This document shows positions 1 to 8,288 of a DNA stretch of 64,000 bases, one piece after another. Position 1 is the first letter of the stretch. Each line of letters begins with the position of its first letter. This DNA is from Chryseobacterium caseinilyticum (GTDB taxonomy: Bacteria; Bacteroidota; Bacteroidia; Flavobacteriales; Weeksellaceae), in NCBI RefSeq assembly GCF_014837145.1, contig NZ_JACYFS010000001.1:248001-312000 (forward strand), written 5' to 3'. The notes beneath the pieces are model-generated. The model was not told where the DNA came from. It saw only the letters and a program-made list of their open reading frames with translations, and ran no database searches. Made by a program: the position numbers and the translations under genes.

Positions 1-397
1 AAATATCTACTGAATGAAAATTATTGGCGTTTTTATCAAAGAAATTTACGCCGTGGTTGGTTCCTATCCAGAGATTTTTATCACTGTCTTCAAAAATGAT
101 GTTGATGTGATTGTTGCTGAGGTTTCCTGTGGTCTGTTTGTCTCTGGCGTATCGGTTAAAATTGTAGCCGTCATAACGGAAGAGTCCATTTTCGGTGCCG
201 ATCCAGATAAATCCCTGACTGCTCTGAATCATGCTTGAAATCATGCTGGGCGAAAAATCATCATCATTATTAATCTGATTAAAGTTTAAAACTGTTTCCT
301 GAGCGCTCAAAAAATTAAAGCTCAATACAACAAAAAGACATTGAATAAAATGTTTCCTGAATGTTTTAAAAATGATATTTAGATTAAAATGATTCAT
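1..397 (-). CDS. Hybrid two-component sensor (N-terminal part, cut by window edge)
   Basis: The minus strand is open from an ATG at 397 to the left edge, giving about 132 residues. It starts with a hydrophobic signal segment ending near LSAQ, then shows beta-propeller repeats of the type IWIGTENGLFRYDG and LWIGTNHGVNFFD. These repeats are typical of the periplasmic sensor of Bacteroidota hybrid two-component systems (HTCS), which sense oligosaccharides and activate polysaccharide utilisation loci. Kinase, receiver and AraC domains would lie outside the window, so the HTCS assignment is inferred from the propeller alone. The start is 13 bases after the mannonate dehydratase stop on the same strand, suggesting co-transcription with the uronate genes. 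Confidence 0.8.
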   Translation of the reverse strand, partial: MNHFNLNIIFKTFRKHFIQCLFVVLSFNFLSAQETVLNFNQINNDDDFSPSMISSMIQSSQGFIWIGTENGLFRYDGYNFNRYARDKQTTGNLSNNHINIIFEDSDKNLWIGTNHGVNFFDKNANNFHSVDI

Positions 398-410
398 GGT
401 TTAGTGGTTT

Positions 411-1589
411 TTAAAATAAACTTCGGGAAATTCCCAATTCCAGACCGCGTAATTCTGCAAGACCTCTCAGACGCCCAATTGCAGAATATCCTGGATTTGT
501 TTTCTTACTTAAATCATCCAGCATCTGATGTCCGTGATCAGGACGCATTGGAATAGAACAATCTTTTCTGCCAAGATTTTTTCTCCTTTTTTCTTCTGTA
601 ATGATTTCTTTTACAATGCTGTACATGTCTACATCGCCTTCCAGATGATTAGCCTCATAGAAATTTCCCTGAGCATCTCTCTGCGTGCTTCTGAGATGTA
701 AAAAATGTACTCTGTCTGAAAATCTTCTGAAAATCTTCACCAAATCATTGTCTGATCTCACCCCTAAAGAGCCTGTGCAAAAAGTAATGCCGTTGGAATG
801 ATGGGGGACTTCAGAAAACAAATGAGCAAAATCTTCTTCCGTACTCACCACCCTCGGGAGACCAAGAATAGGATATGGAGGATCATCAGGATGAATACAC
901 ATCAATACTTCATTTTCCGCAGCCACAGGAATAATTTCCTTTAAAAATAAAACTAAATTTTCTCTCAGTTTTTGAGCATCAATAGTGGCATAAGTATTTA
1001 AAATTGTTTGAAACTGTTCTAAAGAATATCCTTCTTCAGCACCGGGTAATCCTGCGATGATATTTTTTGTAAGCTTGGTTTTGTCTCCTTCCGAAAGAGT
1101 TTCAAGATATCTTTTTGCTTCAGTTTTAATGCATTCAGAATATTCTGATTCAGCACCCGGTCTTTTCAGTAAAAATAATTCAAAGGCTGCAAAAGCAATG
1201 GTATCAAAACGCAAAGCTTTTGAGCCGTCTTCAAGAGTATATTCAAGATCAGTTCGCGTCCAGTCTAAAACCGGCATGAAGTTGTAACATATGATACTGA
1301 TTCCGCACTTTGCCAGATTTCTGATGCTTTCTTTGTAGTTTTCAATATAAATTTCAAAATTTCCGGAGCGGGTTTTTACATTTTCATGTATCGGAATGCT
1401 TTCCACAACTTTCCATATTAAACCTGCACTTTCGATGATTCTTTTTCTTAAATTAATTTCTTCAGTTGTCCAGACTTTACCATTTGAAATATGATGAAGG
1501 GCAGAGACGACACTCGTTGCTCCTGCCTGTGTGATATCTGATAAACTTACGGGATCATTTGGTCCGTACCAACGCCATGACTGTTCCAT
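411..1589 (-). CDS. uxuA: Mannonate dehydratase
   Basis: Mn/Fe-dependent D-mannonate dehydratase converts D-mannonate to 2-keto-3-deoxygluconate in cytoplasmic hexuronate catabolism. The protein begins [19 protein letters not shown], the conserved N-terminus of UxuA, and continues through family blocks such as [15 protein letters not shown] and the C-terminal [12 protein letters not shown] with its metal-binding histidines. I place the start at 1589, because the sixteen residues coded upstream are non-conserved and overlap the previous gene. The resulting 392 residues match the usual length. It lies 13 bases after the oxidoreductase that makes its substrate, so the two form an operon. Confidence 0.93.
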   Translation of the reverse strand: MEQSWRWYGPNDPVSLSDITQAGATSVVSALHHISNGKVWTTEEINLRKRIIESAGLIWKVVESIPIHENVKTRSGNFEIYIENYKESIRNLAKCGISIICYNFMPVLDWTRTDLEYTLEDGSKALRFDTIAFAAFELFLLKRPGAESEYSECIKTEAKRYLETLSEGDKTKLTKNIIAGLPGAEEGYSLEQFQTILNTYATIDAQKLRENLVLFLKEIIPVAAENEVLMCIHPDDPPYPILGLPRVVSTEEDFAHLFSEVPHHSNGITFCTGSLGVRSDNDLVKIFRRFSDRVHFLHLRSTQRDAQGNFYEANHLEGDVDMYSIVKEIITEEKRRKNLGRKDCSIPMRPDHGHQMLDDLSKKTNPGYSAIGRLRGLAELRGLELGISRSLF

Positions 1590-1602
1590 TTTTTTTATTT
1601 TT

Positions 1603-2436
1603 TTAAACTCCACTGAATGCACTGAAACCACCGTCAACAGGAATAATAACGCCTGTTAGAAAACCTGAAGCATCAGCATCGCACAGAAATAATGTAGTAC
1701 CTAATAAATCTTCAGGCTTCCCGAATCTGCTCATAGGTGTTTGATTGATAATATCGTTTCCACGTTTTGTTAAATTGCCGTTTTCGGTCATCAGAAGATT
1801 TCTGTTTTGGTTGGTGAGGAAAAATCCAGGCGCAATTGCATTTACCCGAATTCCAACTTTAGAAAAATGTACGGCAAGCCACTGTGTAAAGTTTGAAACT
1901 GCAGCTTTTGCTCCACTGTATGCAGGGATTTTTGTTAAAGGTGTAAAAGCATTCATGGAGGAAATATTCAGGATGCTGCAGCCATCTTTTCCGATCATAT
2001 CTTCGGCAAAAATTTGGGTTGGAAGTAATGTTCCGAGAAAATTTAAATCAAAAACATATTTTATTCCTTCTGCATCGAGATCGAAAAAAGTTTTAAAATT
2101 TTCGGTCTCATTATCCAGATCTTCTTCTGAAAAATAAGAATTGGTAGTTGTTCCTGAAGTATGATTTCCGCCTGCTCCGTTGATCAAAATATCACAGCTT
2201 CCTAATTTTTGGTTGATTTTTAATCTGGCTTCTTCAAGACTGTACTTTTTCAAAACATCTGCTTTAAATGCAAATGCAACTCCGCCTGAAGCTGTAATTT
2301 CTGAAGCCAGTTTTTCTGCTTCATCCATTTTTCTCGCAAGAAGAGCGATTTTATATCCTTTTTCTGCTAATCCGGTAGCAAGTACTCTGCATAGTACACC
2401 AAGAGCTCCTGTGATGACAACTACTTTTTCTTTCAT
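1603..2436 (-). CDS. SDR-type D-mannonate oxidoreductase (fructuronate reductase)
   Basis: A 277-residue short-chain dehydrogenase. The Rossmann start [11 protein letters not shown] is a variant glycine motif, NGAGGNH lies at residues 86-92, and the catalytic Ser159/160, Tyr173 and Lys177 are all present. The AGGNH segment and the position directly before uxuA indicate the SDR family that reduces D-fructuronate to D-mannonate in Bacteroidota, a functional substitute for classical UxuB. The exact substrate is inferred from this pairing. It is the first gene of the minus-strand operon and diverges from the glycan cluster at 2811. Confidence 0.85.
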   Translation of the reverse strand: MKEKVVVITGALGVLCRVLATGLAEKGYKIALLARKMDEAEKLASEITASGGVAFAFKADVLKKYSLEEARLKINQKLGSCDILINGAGGNHTSGTTTNSYFSEEDLDNETENFKTFFDLDAEGIKYVFDLNFLGTLLPTQIFAEDMIGKDGCSILNISSMNAFTPLTKIPAYSGAKAAVSNFTQWLAVHFSKVGIRVNAIAPGFFLTNQNRNLLMTENGNLTKRGNDIINQTPMSRFGKPEDLLGTTLFLCDADASGFLTGVIIPVDGGFSAFSGV

Positions 2437-2810
2437 ATAAATTGTTGATTAAACCAGACAAATATAATTTCACTAAAACTGCCTGACCTGCTTAAATATA
2501 TTTTTTTAGGGGTAAAAATGTACCGCCTTTGAAAACGATAAATCTGTATTTTATTTTTAATAAACTGAAAATCAACTTATTGTTTTGTATAGTGAGAATT
2601 TACATTATTTTTTAATTAAAAACCTTTTAAATATAAAAAAAAATCATTTTAGAATGAATAAATCTCAAAGATATAGTAAAGAAAATGCATTCAATTTTAA
2701 AAAGTACATTTATACCCCCAAACAAAAATTTTCAGAACCTTGGTTGTAGCGTTTTATTTAAATATTTGTTTCGGGAAAAAACAATACATTACATAAAAAC
2801 CAATTAAGCT
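2437..2810. promoter_or_regulatory. Divergent intergenic region between uronate operon and glycan cluster
   Basis: These 374 AT-rich bases separate two divergent start codons and should hold both promoters. No gene is seen. A weak match to the Bacteroidota -7 element (AATATTTG against TAnnTTTG) ends near 2768, upstream of the lipoprotein gene. No convincing palindromic operator was found. Confidence 0.4.
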
Positions 2811-4238
2811 ATGAATTTAAAGATTACTCACTTTTTGAAAGGCATGCTTTTAATTTTATTTGTCGCCATCTCTTTTCAATCATGTGAAAGAGAAGAGCTG
2901 AGAGAAGTAGCATTGTACGACAAACCGTATACTGAGGCCACGGCTTCTGCCACAACTGTCAACTTCGGTGGAAGCATAGATTTTACCAGCAAATCTTTTA
3001 AAGCAGTTACAACAACGTGGACTTTTGCCGGAGGAAATCCCGCTTCATCGATTAACCCAAATGTTGCGGTATCATACAGTACACCGGGAACTTACGAGGC
3101 AAAACTTGTCGTAAAATACATCGATAATTCTGTAGAAACTAAAAAATTCAACATTATAGTAAAAGGAATCGATGCACCGTTGCCTTACGGTGGAACCGCT
3201 GTTCTCATCCCCGGAACGATAGAAGCTGAAAACTACAATCTGGGAGGTGAAGGTACTGCCTTTCACGATACCGAAGCGCAAAATCTTGCCGTGCAAAACG
3301 GAAGTACGCAATACAGAACCGATGACGGAGTTGATATACAGGTAACATCTGCAGCTACTTTTATCAATTACACACAAAACGGTGAGTGGACAAATTACAC
3401 AATCAATGTTGCAACTGCCGGAAACTACGATTTTGAATTCAGAGTAGCTTCTGCTGATGCAACAGGAGGGACATCCATTAAACTGCAGCAGATGAATCAG
3501 AGTACGGGAGCGACTACAGATATCGGACAGACCGGAACCTTTTCTACGCCTACACCAACAGCTTTCATCAGCAAAACTATTACAGGAGTAAATTTAACTC
3601 AGGGCTTACACACTGTACGTTTGCTTTTTACCGGAACCAAAACGCTTCTTGATAAAGTAGATGTAAAAGTAAGTGTTCCGCCGCCGCCAATTAACGGCGT
3701 AGGAATTTTTACTGAAAAAAATATTTTAAATACAAATGCAGGAATAGTTCCTCCGGCAAATGGTGGAAATATGGCAATCACACTTCAGTCTACGAATACA
3801 AATCATGGTACGAAAAGTCTGTTTTATCATTTTGATCCTACAGGAAACGGAAGTCCTCAGACAGGATTTGCTCTTTCGCACATGGATCTTACCACATCAC
3901 CTTACAATGCATCTGCATACAACTATCTGAATATTGCAGTGAAATCAAGCACAGCAAGAAACGTCAGAATCAGATTGAATACCAATTCAGGGAATTATTG
4001 GGTGACATTAAAGCCAAGCCTTCCCAAATACGGAATGCTTTGGGACGGACAATGGCACGAATTGGTAATTCCGTTTGCTGATCTTTTGAAAGACGGAACA
4101 GCAGATGCTCTTTCTACAGTTGCCGCCGCAAAATCGAGTATTAAGCAGTTTACAATAAGAACAGATGACAGCGACTATACAGCTGCTGCAAACTCATTCG
4201 ATTATTACATAGATGATATTTATTTTACTGTAAACTAA
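2811..4238 (+). CDS. Surface lipoprotein with PKD and CBM6-like domains
   Basis: A 475-residue lipoprotein; the lipobox SFQSC places the acylated cysteine near residue 25. A PKD-like Ig fold covers about residues 35-117 (TWTFAGGNP, YSTPGTYEAKL). A CBM6-like beta-sandwich follows at about 128-287 (IPGTIEAENYN, FHDTEA, NYTQNGEWTNYTINV). After a proline linker comes a C-terminal beta-sandwich of about 180 residues ending DYYIDDIYF. No catalytic site is visible, so it is probably a cell-surface glycan-binding protein. The C-terminal domain resembles the product of the gene at 10584. It precedes two GH3 enzymes and a clan GH-A hydrolase. Confidence 0.82.
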   Translation: MNLKITHFLKGMLLILFVAISFQSCEREELREVALYDKPYTEATASATTVNFGGSIDFTSKSFKAVTTTWTFAGGNPASSINPNVAVSYSTPGTYEAKLVVKYIDNSVETKKFNIIVKGIDAPLPYGGTAVLIPGTIEAENYNLGGEGTAFHDTEAQNLAVQNGSTQYRTDDGVDIQVTSAATFINYTQNGEWTNYTINVATAGNYDFEFRVASADATGGTSIKLQQMNQSTGATTDIGQTGTFSTPTPTAFISKTITGVNLTQGLHTVRLLFTGTKTLLDKVDVKVSVPPPPINGVGIFTEKNILNTNAGIVPPANGGNMAITLQSTNTNHGTKSLFYHFDPTGNGSPQTGFALSHMDLTTSPYNASAYNYLNIAVKSSTARNVRIRLNTNSGNYWVTLKPSLPKYGMLWDGQWHELVIPFADLLKDGTADALSTVAAAKSSIKQFTIRTDDSDYTAAANSFDYYIDDIYFTVN

Positions 4239-4283
4239 CATTATTTTAATATTTAACAAAGCTTGAATTAGCTAAACAGAGAA

Positions 4284-4311
4284 CCTTGAAGATCATTCTT
4301 CAGGGTTTTTA
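4284..4311 (+). terminator. Hairpin with T-tract after the CBM lipoprotein gene
   Basis: CCTTGAAGA and TCTTCAGGG form a 9-bp stem (one G-T pair) around a TCAT loop, followed by five T. It lies 45 bases past the lipoprotein stop and 20 before the GH3 start, so it would partly uncouple the two genes. Confidence 0.7.
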
Positions 4312-4330
4312 TTAAACTAAAATTTTAAAC

Positions 4331-6607
4331 ATGAAGAAAAACTTAACTTTCTGTATAATATTGCTTAGCACCGCAATTTTCAATTCACAGACCAGGTTGC
4401 ATTTAGATAAGAAAAAAACGACGGAAGAGCGAATTACATTATTAATGGATCAAATGACTTTAGAAGAAAAAATTGGTCAGATGAATCAGTATAATGGTTT
4501 TTGGGAAGTAACAGGTCCTGCACCGAAAGCGGGATCCTCAAAGTTAAAATACGATCATCTCAGCAAAGGCTGGGTTGGGTCTTTATTAAATGTGAGAGGT
4601 GTAAAACAAGTGCGTGAAGTGCAGAAAATTGCCGTTGAAAAAACCAGGTTGGGAATTCCGCTTATTATCGGTTTTGATGTTATTCACGGATACAAAACTT
4701 TAAGTCCGATTCCTTTAGCAGAAGCAGCGAGCTGGGATATGGACGCCATTAAAAAATCTGCCGCAATCGCTGCAAGTGAAGCTTCAGCAGCAGGTATAAA
4801 CTGGACCTTTGCTCCCAATGTAGATGTTACACACGATGCAAGATGGGGAAGAGTGATGGAAGGTGCTGGTGAAGATCCTTTTCTAGGAAGTAAAGTCGCA
4901 ATTGCAAGAGTAAAAGGCTTTCAGGGGGATGATTTGTCAGCAGTAAATACAATTGCAGCCTGTGCGAAACATTTTGCAGGATATGGTTTTGTAGAGTCGG
5001 GGAAAGAGTATAACATTGTTGATATGAGCAATTCTAAACTGTACAACATGGTTTTACCTCCTTTTAAAGCAGCAAATGACGCCGGAGCAAGAACTTTTAT
5101 GAATGCTTTCAATACCCTCAACGGAACTCCCGCAACAGGAAATAAATTTCTTCTGAGAGATATTCTGAAAATCAAATGGAATTTTAAAGGATTTGTTGTT
5201 TCCGATTGGGCTTCCATCATAGAAATGATTGCACACGGATACGCAAAAGATGGCTCGGAAGCAGCGGAAAGGGCTGCAATTGCAGGTTCTGATATGGATA
5301 TGGAATCTTACCTTTATGTACAGGAACTCGCCAAGCTTGTGAATGATAAAAAAGTTGACGCCTCTGTTATTAATGATGCAGTAAGAAGAATTCTCAGAGT
5401 GAAATTTGAATTGGGTTTATTTGATGATCCCTATAAATACTGTGACGAAAAAAGAGAGAAAGAGGTTAGCGGAAGCAAATCAAACAATGATGGAGTTTTA
5501 GATATGGCTAAAAAATCTATTGTTCTGTTAAAAAATCAAAATAATTTGCTTCCATTAAAGAAATCCGGACAGAAAATAGCCTTAATCGGAGCTTTGGCAA
5601 ATGACAAAACCAGCCCACTCGGAAGCTGGAGAATTGCTGCAGACGACAATACCGCTGTATCTGTTTTGGAAGGGATGCAACAGTACAAAACCAACAGTCT
5701 TATTTACGCAAAAGGAACAGATGTCACCATTGGAAAGACGACTTTTACAAAAGAACTGGAGTTCAATACGACTGATAAAAGTGGTTTTGAAGAAGCCATC
5801 AATACAGCAAAAAATGCAGACGTTGTGATTATGGTTTTGGGTGAGCATGGTTTTCAGAGTGGGGAAGGACGCAGCAGAACCAGCCTGGATCTACCCGGAA
5901 ATCAGCAGGAATTATTGGAAGAAGTTTATAAAGTAAATAAAAATATTGTTTTGGTTCTCAATAACGGCCGTCCGTTGGCGATTCAGTGGGCAAACGATCA
6001 TATTCCTACGATTGTGGAAGCGTGGCAACTGGGCACACAAAGCGGAAATGCCATCGCACAGGTGCTTTACGGAGATTACAATCCAAGCGGAAAACTGCCC
6101 ATTTCGTTTCCGAGAAATGTGGGTCAGGTTCCCATTTATTATAACAATTTCAGCACAGGAAGACCAACGAATGTTGATAACAATGTATTCTGGTCGCATT
6201 ATTCTGATGTAGACAAAACACCGCTTTATCCTTTCGGACATGGTTTGAGCTATACCAAATTTGATTATAAAGATTTAAAATTAAATAAAAATTCATTTCA
6301 AGTTGGCGAGCCTGTAAAAGTTTCAGTTTCAATTAAAAATTCCGGAAATTATGACGGAAAAGAAGTGGTGCAGCTTTATATAAGAGATGTTTCTGGAACT
6401 TTGGTAAGACCTGTGAAAGAATTAAAAGGATTTGAATTGGTTGATCTGAAAAAAGGCGAACAGAAAATAATAAACTTTATCCTGACCAAAGAGGAACTTG
6501 GCTACTTTGATAATGAAGGAAATTATCTTGTTGAGCCGGGAATTTTTAAAATATTTGTAGGAACAAATTCTGATCAGGTTTTGGAAACCGAGTTTGAGTT
6601 AAAATAA
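4331..6607 (+). CDS. GH3 beta-glucosidase (BglX-like), exported
   Basis: A 758-residue glycoside hydrolase family 3 enzyme with a signal peptide ending at about residue 20 (IFNSQ). Domain one carries the K213-H214 substrate site, the RWGR block at 171-174 and the nucleophile Asp292 in VVSDWAS. Domain two has the probable acid/base Glu512 in SGEGRSR. A C-terminal fibronectin-III-like domain (about 650-755) contains the usual DGKEVVQLYIRD. These features and the length fit periplasmic beta-glucosidases that cleave beta-linked gluco-oligosaccharides from the non-reducing end. The linkage preference cannot be read from the sequence. A second GH3 paralogue lies at 8289, with a clan GH-A hydrolase between them. 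Confidence 0.92.
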   Translation: MKKNLTFCIILLSTAIFNSQTRLHLDKKKTTEERITLLMDQMTLEEKIGQMNQYNGFWEVTGPAPKAGSSKLKYDHLSKGWVGSLLNVRGVKQVREVQKIAVEKTRLGIPLIIGFDVIHGYKTLSPIPLAEAASWDMDAIKKSAAIAASEASAAGINWTFAPNVDVTHDARWGRVMEGAGEDPFLGSKVAIARVKGFQGDDLSAVNTIAACAKHFAGYGFVESGKEYNIVDMSNSKLYNMVLPPFKAANDAGARTFMNAFNTLNGTPATGNKFLLRDILKIKWNFKGFVVSDWASIIEMIAHGYAKDGSEAAERAAIAGSDMDMESYLYVQELAKLVNDKKVDASVINDAVRRILRVKFELGLFDDPYKYCDEKREKEVSGSKSNNDGVLDMAKKSIVLLKNQNNLLPLKKSGQKIALIGALANDKTSPLGSWRIAADDNTAVSVLEGMQQYKTNSLIYAKGTDVTIGKTTFTKELEFNTTDKSGFEEAINTAKNADVVIMVLGEHGFQSGEGRSRTSLDLPGNQQELLEEVYKVNKNIVLVLNNGRPLAIQWANDHIPTIVEAWQLGTQSGNAIAQVLYGDYNPSGKLPISFPRNVGQVPIYYNNFSTGRPTNVDNNVFWSHYSDVDKTPLYPFGHGLSYTKFDYKDLKLNKNSFQVGEPVKVSVSIKNSGNYDGKEVVQLYIRDVSGTLVRPVKELKGFELVDLKKGEQKIINFILTKEELGYFDNEGNYLVEPGIFKIFVGTNSDQVLETEFELK

Positions 6608-6621
6608 AACTCGGTAGCTTG

Positions 6622-6660
6622 AAATAAGGGTTAAAAAACACATATTAACCCTTATTTAAA
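6622..6660 (+). terminator. Strong hairpin after first GH3 gene
   Basis: AAATAAGGGTTAA (6622-6634) is perfectly complementary to TTAACCCTTATTT (6645-6657), a 13-bp stem with a 10-base loop. It lies directly after the GH3 stop. The symmetry and flanking A/T tracts would allow bidirectional termination. Confidence 0.8.
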
Positions 6661-6716
6661 CATATTTAAAACCTTTAAGAATTCAAGATATTCCAAACTT
6701 TGAAACATTAATTATA

Positions 6717-8201
6717 GTGAAATTAGTTATTGTGAAAAGTAAATTAAAAACTCTTGTCAGGACAGGCTTTTTAGCCATAATGTTATTGGAATTTTCAGTT
6801 GTAGAAATGCTTCATGCACAAAATGCAGCTCCTGAAAATATTTCAGTTTTTTCTACAGGCGATTATCATGAAGTAATGGCTCGTAAAAATGCAGAAGATT
6901 CTGTTTGGAAAGGCTATACAGCAAAAACGATAGATAAAATGAAGGGGTTTCATTCTTCAAAAGATCCGAAACCAAACGCTTACGGATCATGGATTTCTTT
7001 TAAAACAAAAGCAACAGGATTTTTCAGAACCGAAAAAATAAACAGTCGCTGGTGGATTATTGATCCCGAAGGTTATCCTTTCATTCACAAAGGGGTAGCG
7101 GTTTTAAGTCCGGGAACTTCCAAAAATCAGGAGAAAGCATTTAATTCAAAATATAAAAACCGTGAAAACTGGATTTCAGCAGAATCAAAATTTCTTAAAC
7201 AAAACGGATTCAACGGTTCCGGAGCATGGTCAAACGTAGATGCGATTCGTGAGAGTAAAAAGCCATTGGTTTATACGGTGATTGTAAGTCCGATGGGAGC
7301 ATACAAATCTCAGCATTTGAAAAAATTCAGCGGCAGATATGAAGAGGCCGGATGGCAGGGCTTCCGATATGATTTGGCTATGGTTTTCGATCCCGAATTT
7401 GATCAGTTTGTAGAAAGAGAAATTTCTAAAATTCAGAAATATAAAGATGATAAATATTTACTGGGATATTTTACAGATAACGAATTACCCTGGGTAGACG
7501 ATGCTTTAGACCGACATCTGAAAAAATTGGGCAAAGAAGAAGCCGGATATATTGCTGCAAAAAAATGGCTAGACAAAAGAAAAAATAAAAATGCTTCCAT
7601 AGAAGATATTACAGACGAAGACAGGCAGGAGTTTACAGGTTTTTATTTTGAAACTTACATGAAAAAAGTGACGGCTGCAATCAAAAGATTCGACAGCAAT
7701 CACATGTATTTGGGCTGTAGATTTAATCAGGCACAGGATGAATTAGATAATCCTAAAATATTTGAGGTGGCAGGAAAATATATGGATGTCATCTCCATCA
7801 ATCATTACCAAAAGTGGGAACCGGAACAGCCTGTTCTCTCCAACTGGATCAACTGGTCGGGAAAGCCTTTCATTATCACTGAATTTTACACCAAGGGAGA
7901 AGATTCAGGATTGCCGAATAAAACCGGCGCTGGCTGGAATGTGCCGACACAAAAAGAAAGGGGGTATTTCTATCAGAATTTCATTATTGAATTGCTGAAA
8001 AGCAAGGGCTGTGTCGGTTGGCATTGGTTCAGATATCAGGATAATGATCCCGAAAATTTAGAAACGGATTATTCAAACCGTGATTCAAACAAAGGAATTT
8101 TAAGCAGCAGTTACGATTATTACATGCCACTCATGGAAAACATGAAAACCATCAATAATAATGTTTATGGGCTTATACAATTTCTGGATTCCGGCAGGTA
8201 A
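6717..8201 (+). CDS. Exported clan GH-A glycoside hydrolase (agarase/GH50-like)
   Basis: The protein has 494 residues from a GTG start; a second GTG five codons later (6732) is an equally good start and leaves a conventional signal peptide ending MLHAQ. The mature part is a (beta/alpha)8-type hydrolase. RWWIIDPEGYPFIHKG at about 111-126 is the block seen in proteins annotated as agarase-like. Candidate catalytic glutamates are Glu256 in FTDNELPW (acid/base) and Glu389 in IITEFYTKG (nucleophile), 133 residues apart as in clan GH-A. The two neighbouring GH3 beta-glucosidases suggest a beta-glucan or related glycan rather than agar; that is an inference. The family number is not certain. Confidence 0.75.
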   Translation: MKLVIVKSKLKTLVRTGFLAIMLLEFSVVEMLHAQNAAPENISVFSTGDYHEVMARKNAEDSVWKGYTAKTIDKMKGFHSSKDPKPNAYGSWISFKTKATGFFRTEKINSRWWIIDPEGYPFIHKGVAVLSPGTSKNQEKAFNSKYKNRENWISAESKFLKQNGFNGSGAWSNVDAIRESKKPLVYTVIVSPMGAYKSQHLKKFSGRYEEAGWQGFRYDLAMVFDPEFDQFVEREISKIQKYKDDKYLLGYFTDNELPWVDDALDRHLKKLGKEEAGYIAAKKWLDKRKNKNASIEDITDEDRQEFTGFYFETYMKKVTAAIKRFDSNHMYLGCRFNQAQDELDNPKIFEVAGKYMDVISINHYQKWEPEQPVLSNWINWSGKPFIITEFYTKGEDSGLPNKTGAGWNVPTQKERGYFYQNFIIELLKSKGCVGWHWFRYQDNDPENLETDYSNRDSNKGILSSSYDYYMPLMENMKTINNNVYGLIQFLDSGR

Positions 8202-8288
8202 TCAAAAATTAAATCTACAAAACTTTTAATTCTGAATCTTCAAATAGATATTGTTCAACATGCTCAATATCAAATATATAATTTAAGT

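Noticed and set aside
8247..8271. Inverted repeat GATATTG...CAATATC upstream of the second GH3 gene
   Set aside because: Only 7-bp arms, no T-tract, and no second copy near other genes of the cluster; chance is likely in AT-rich sequence.
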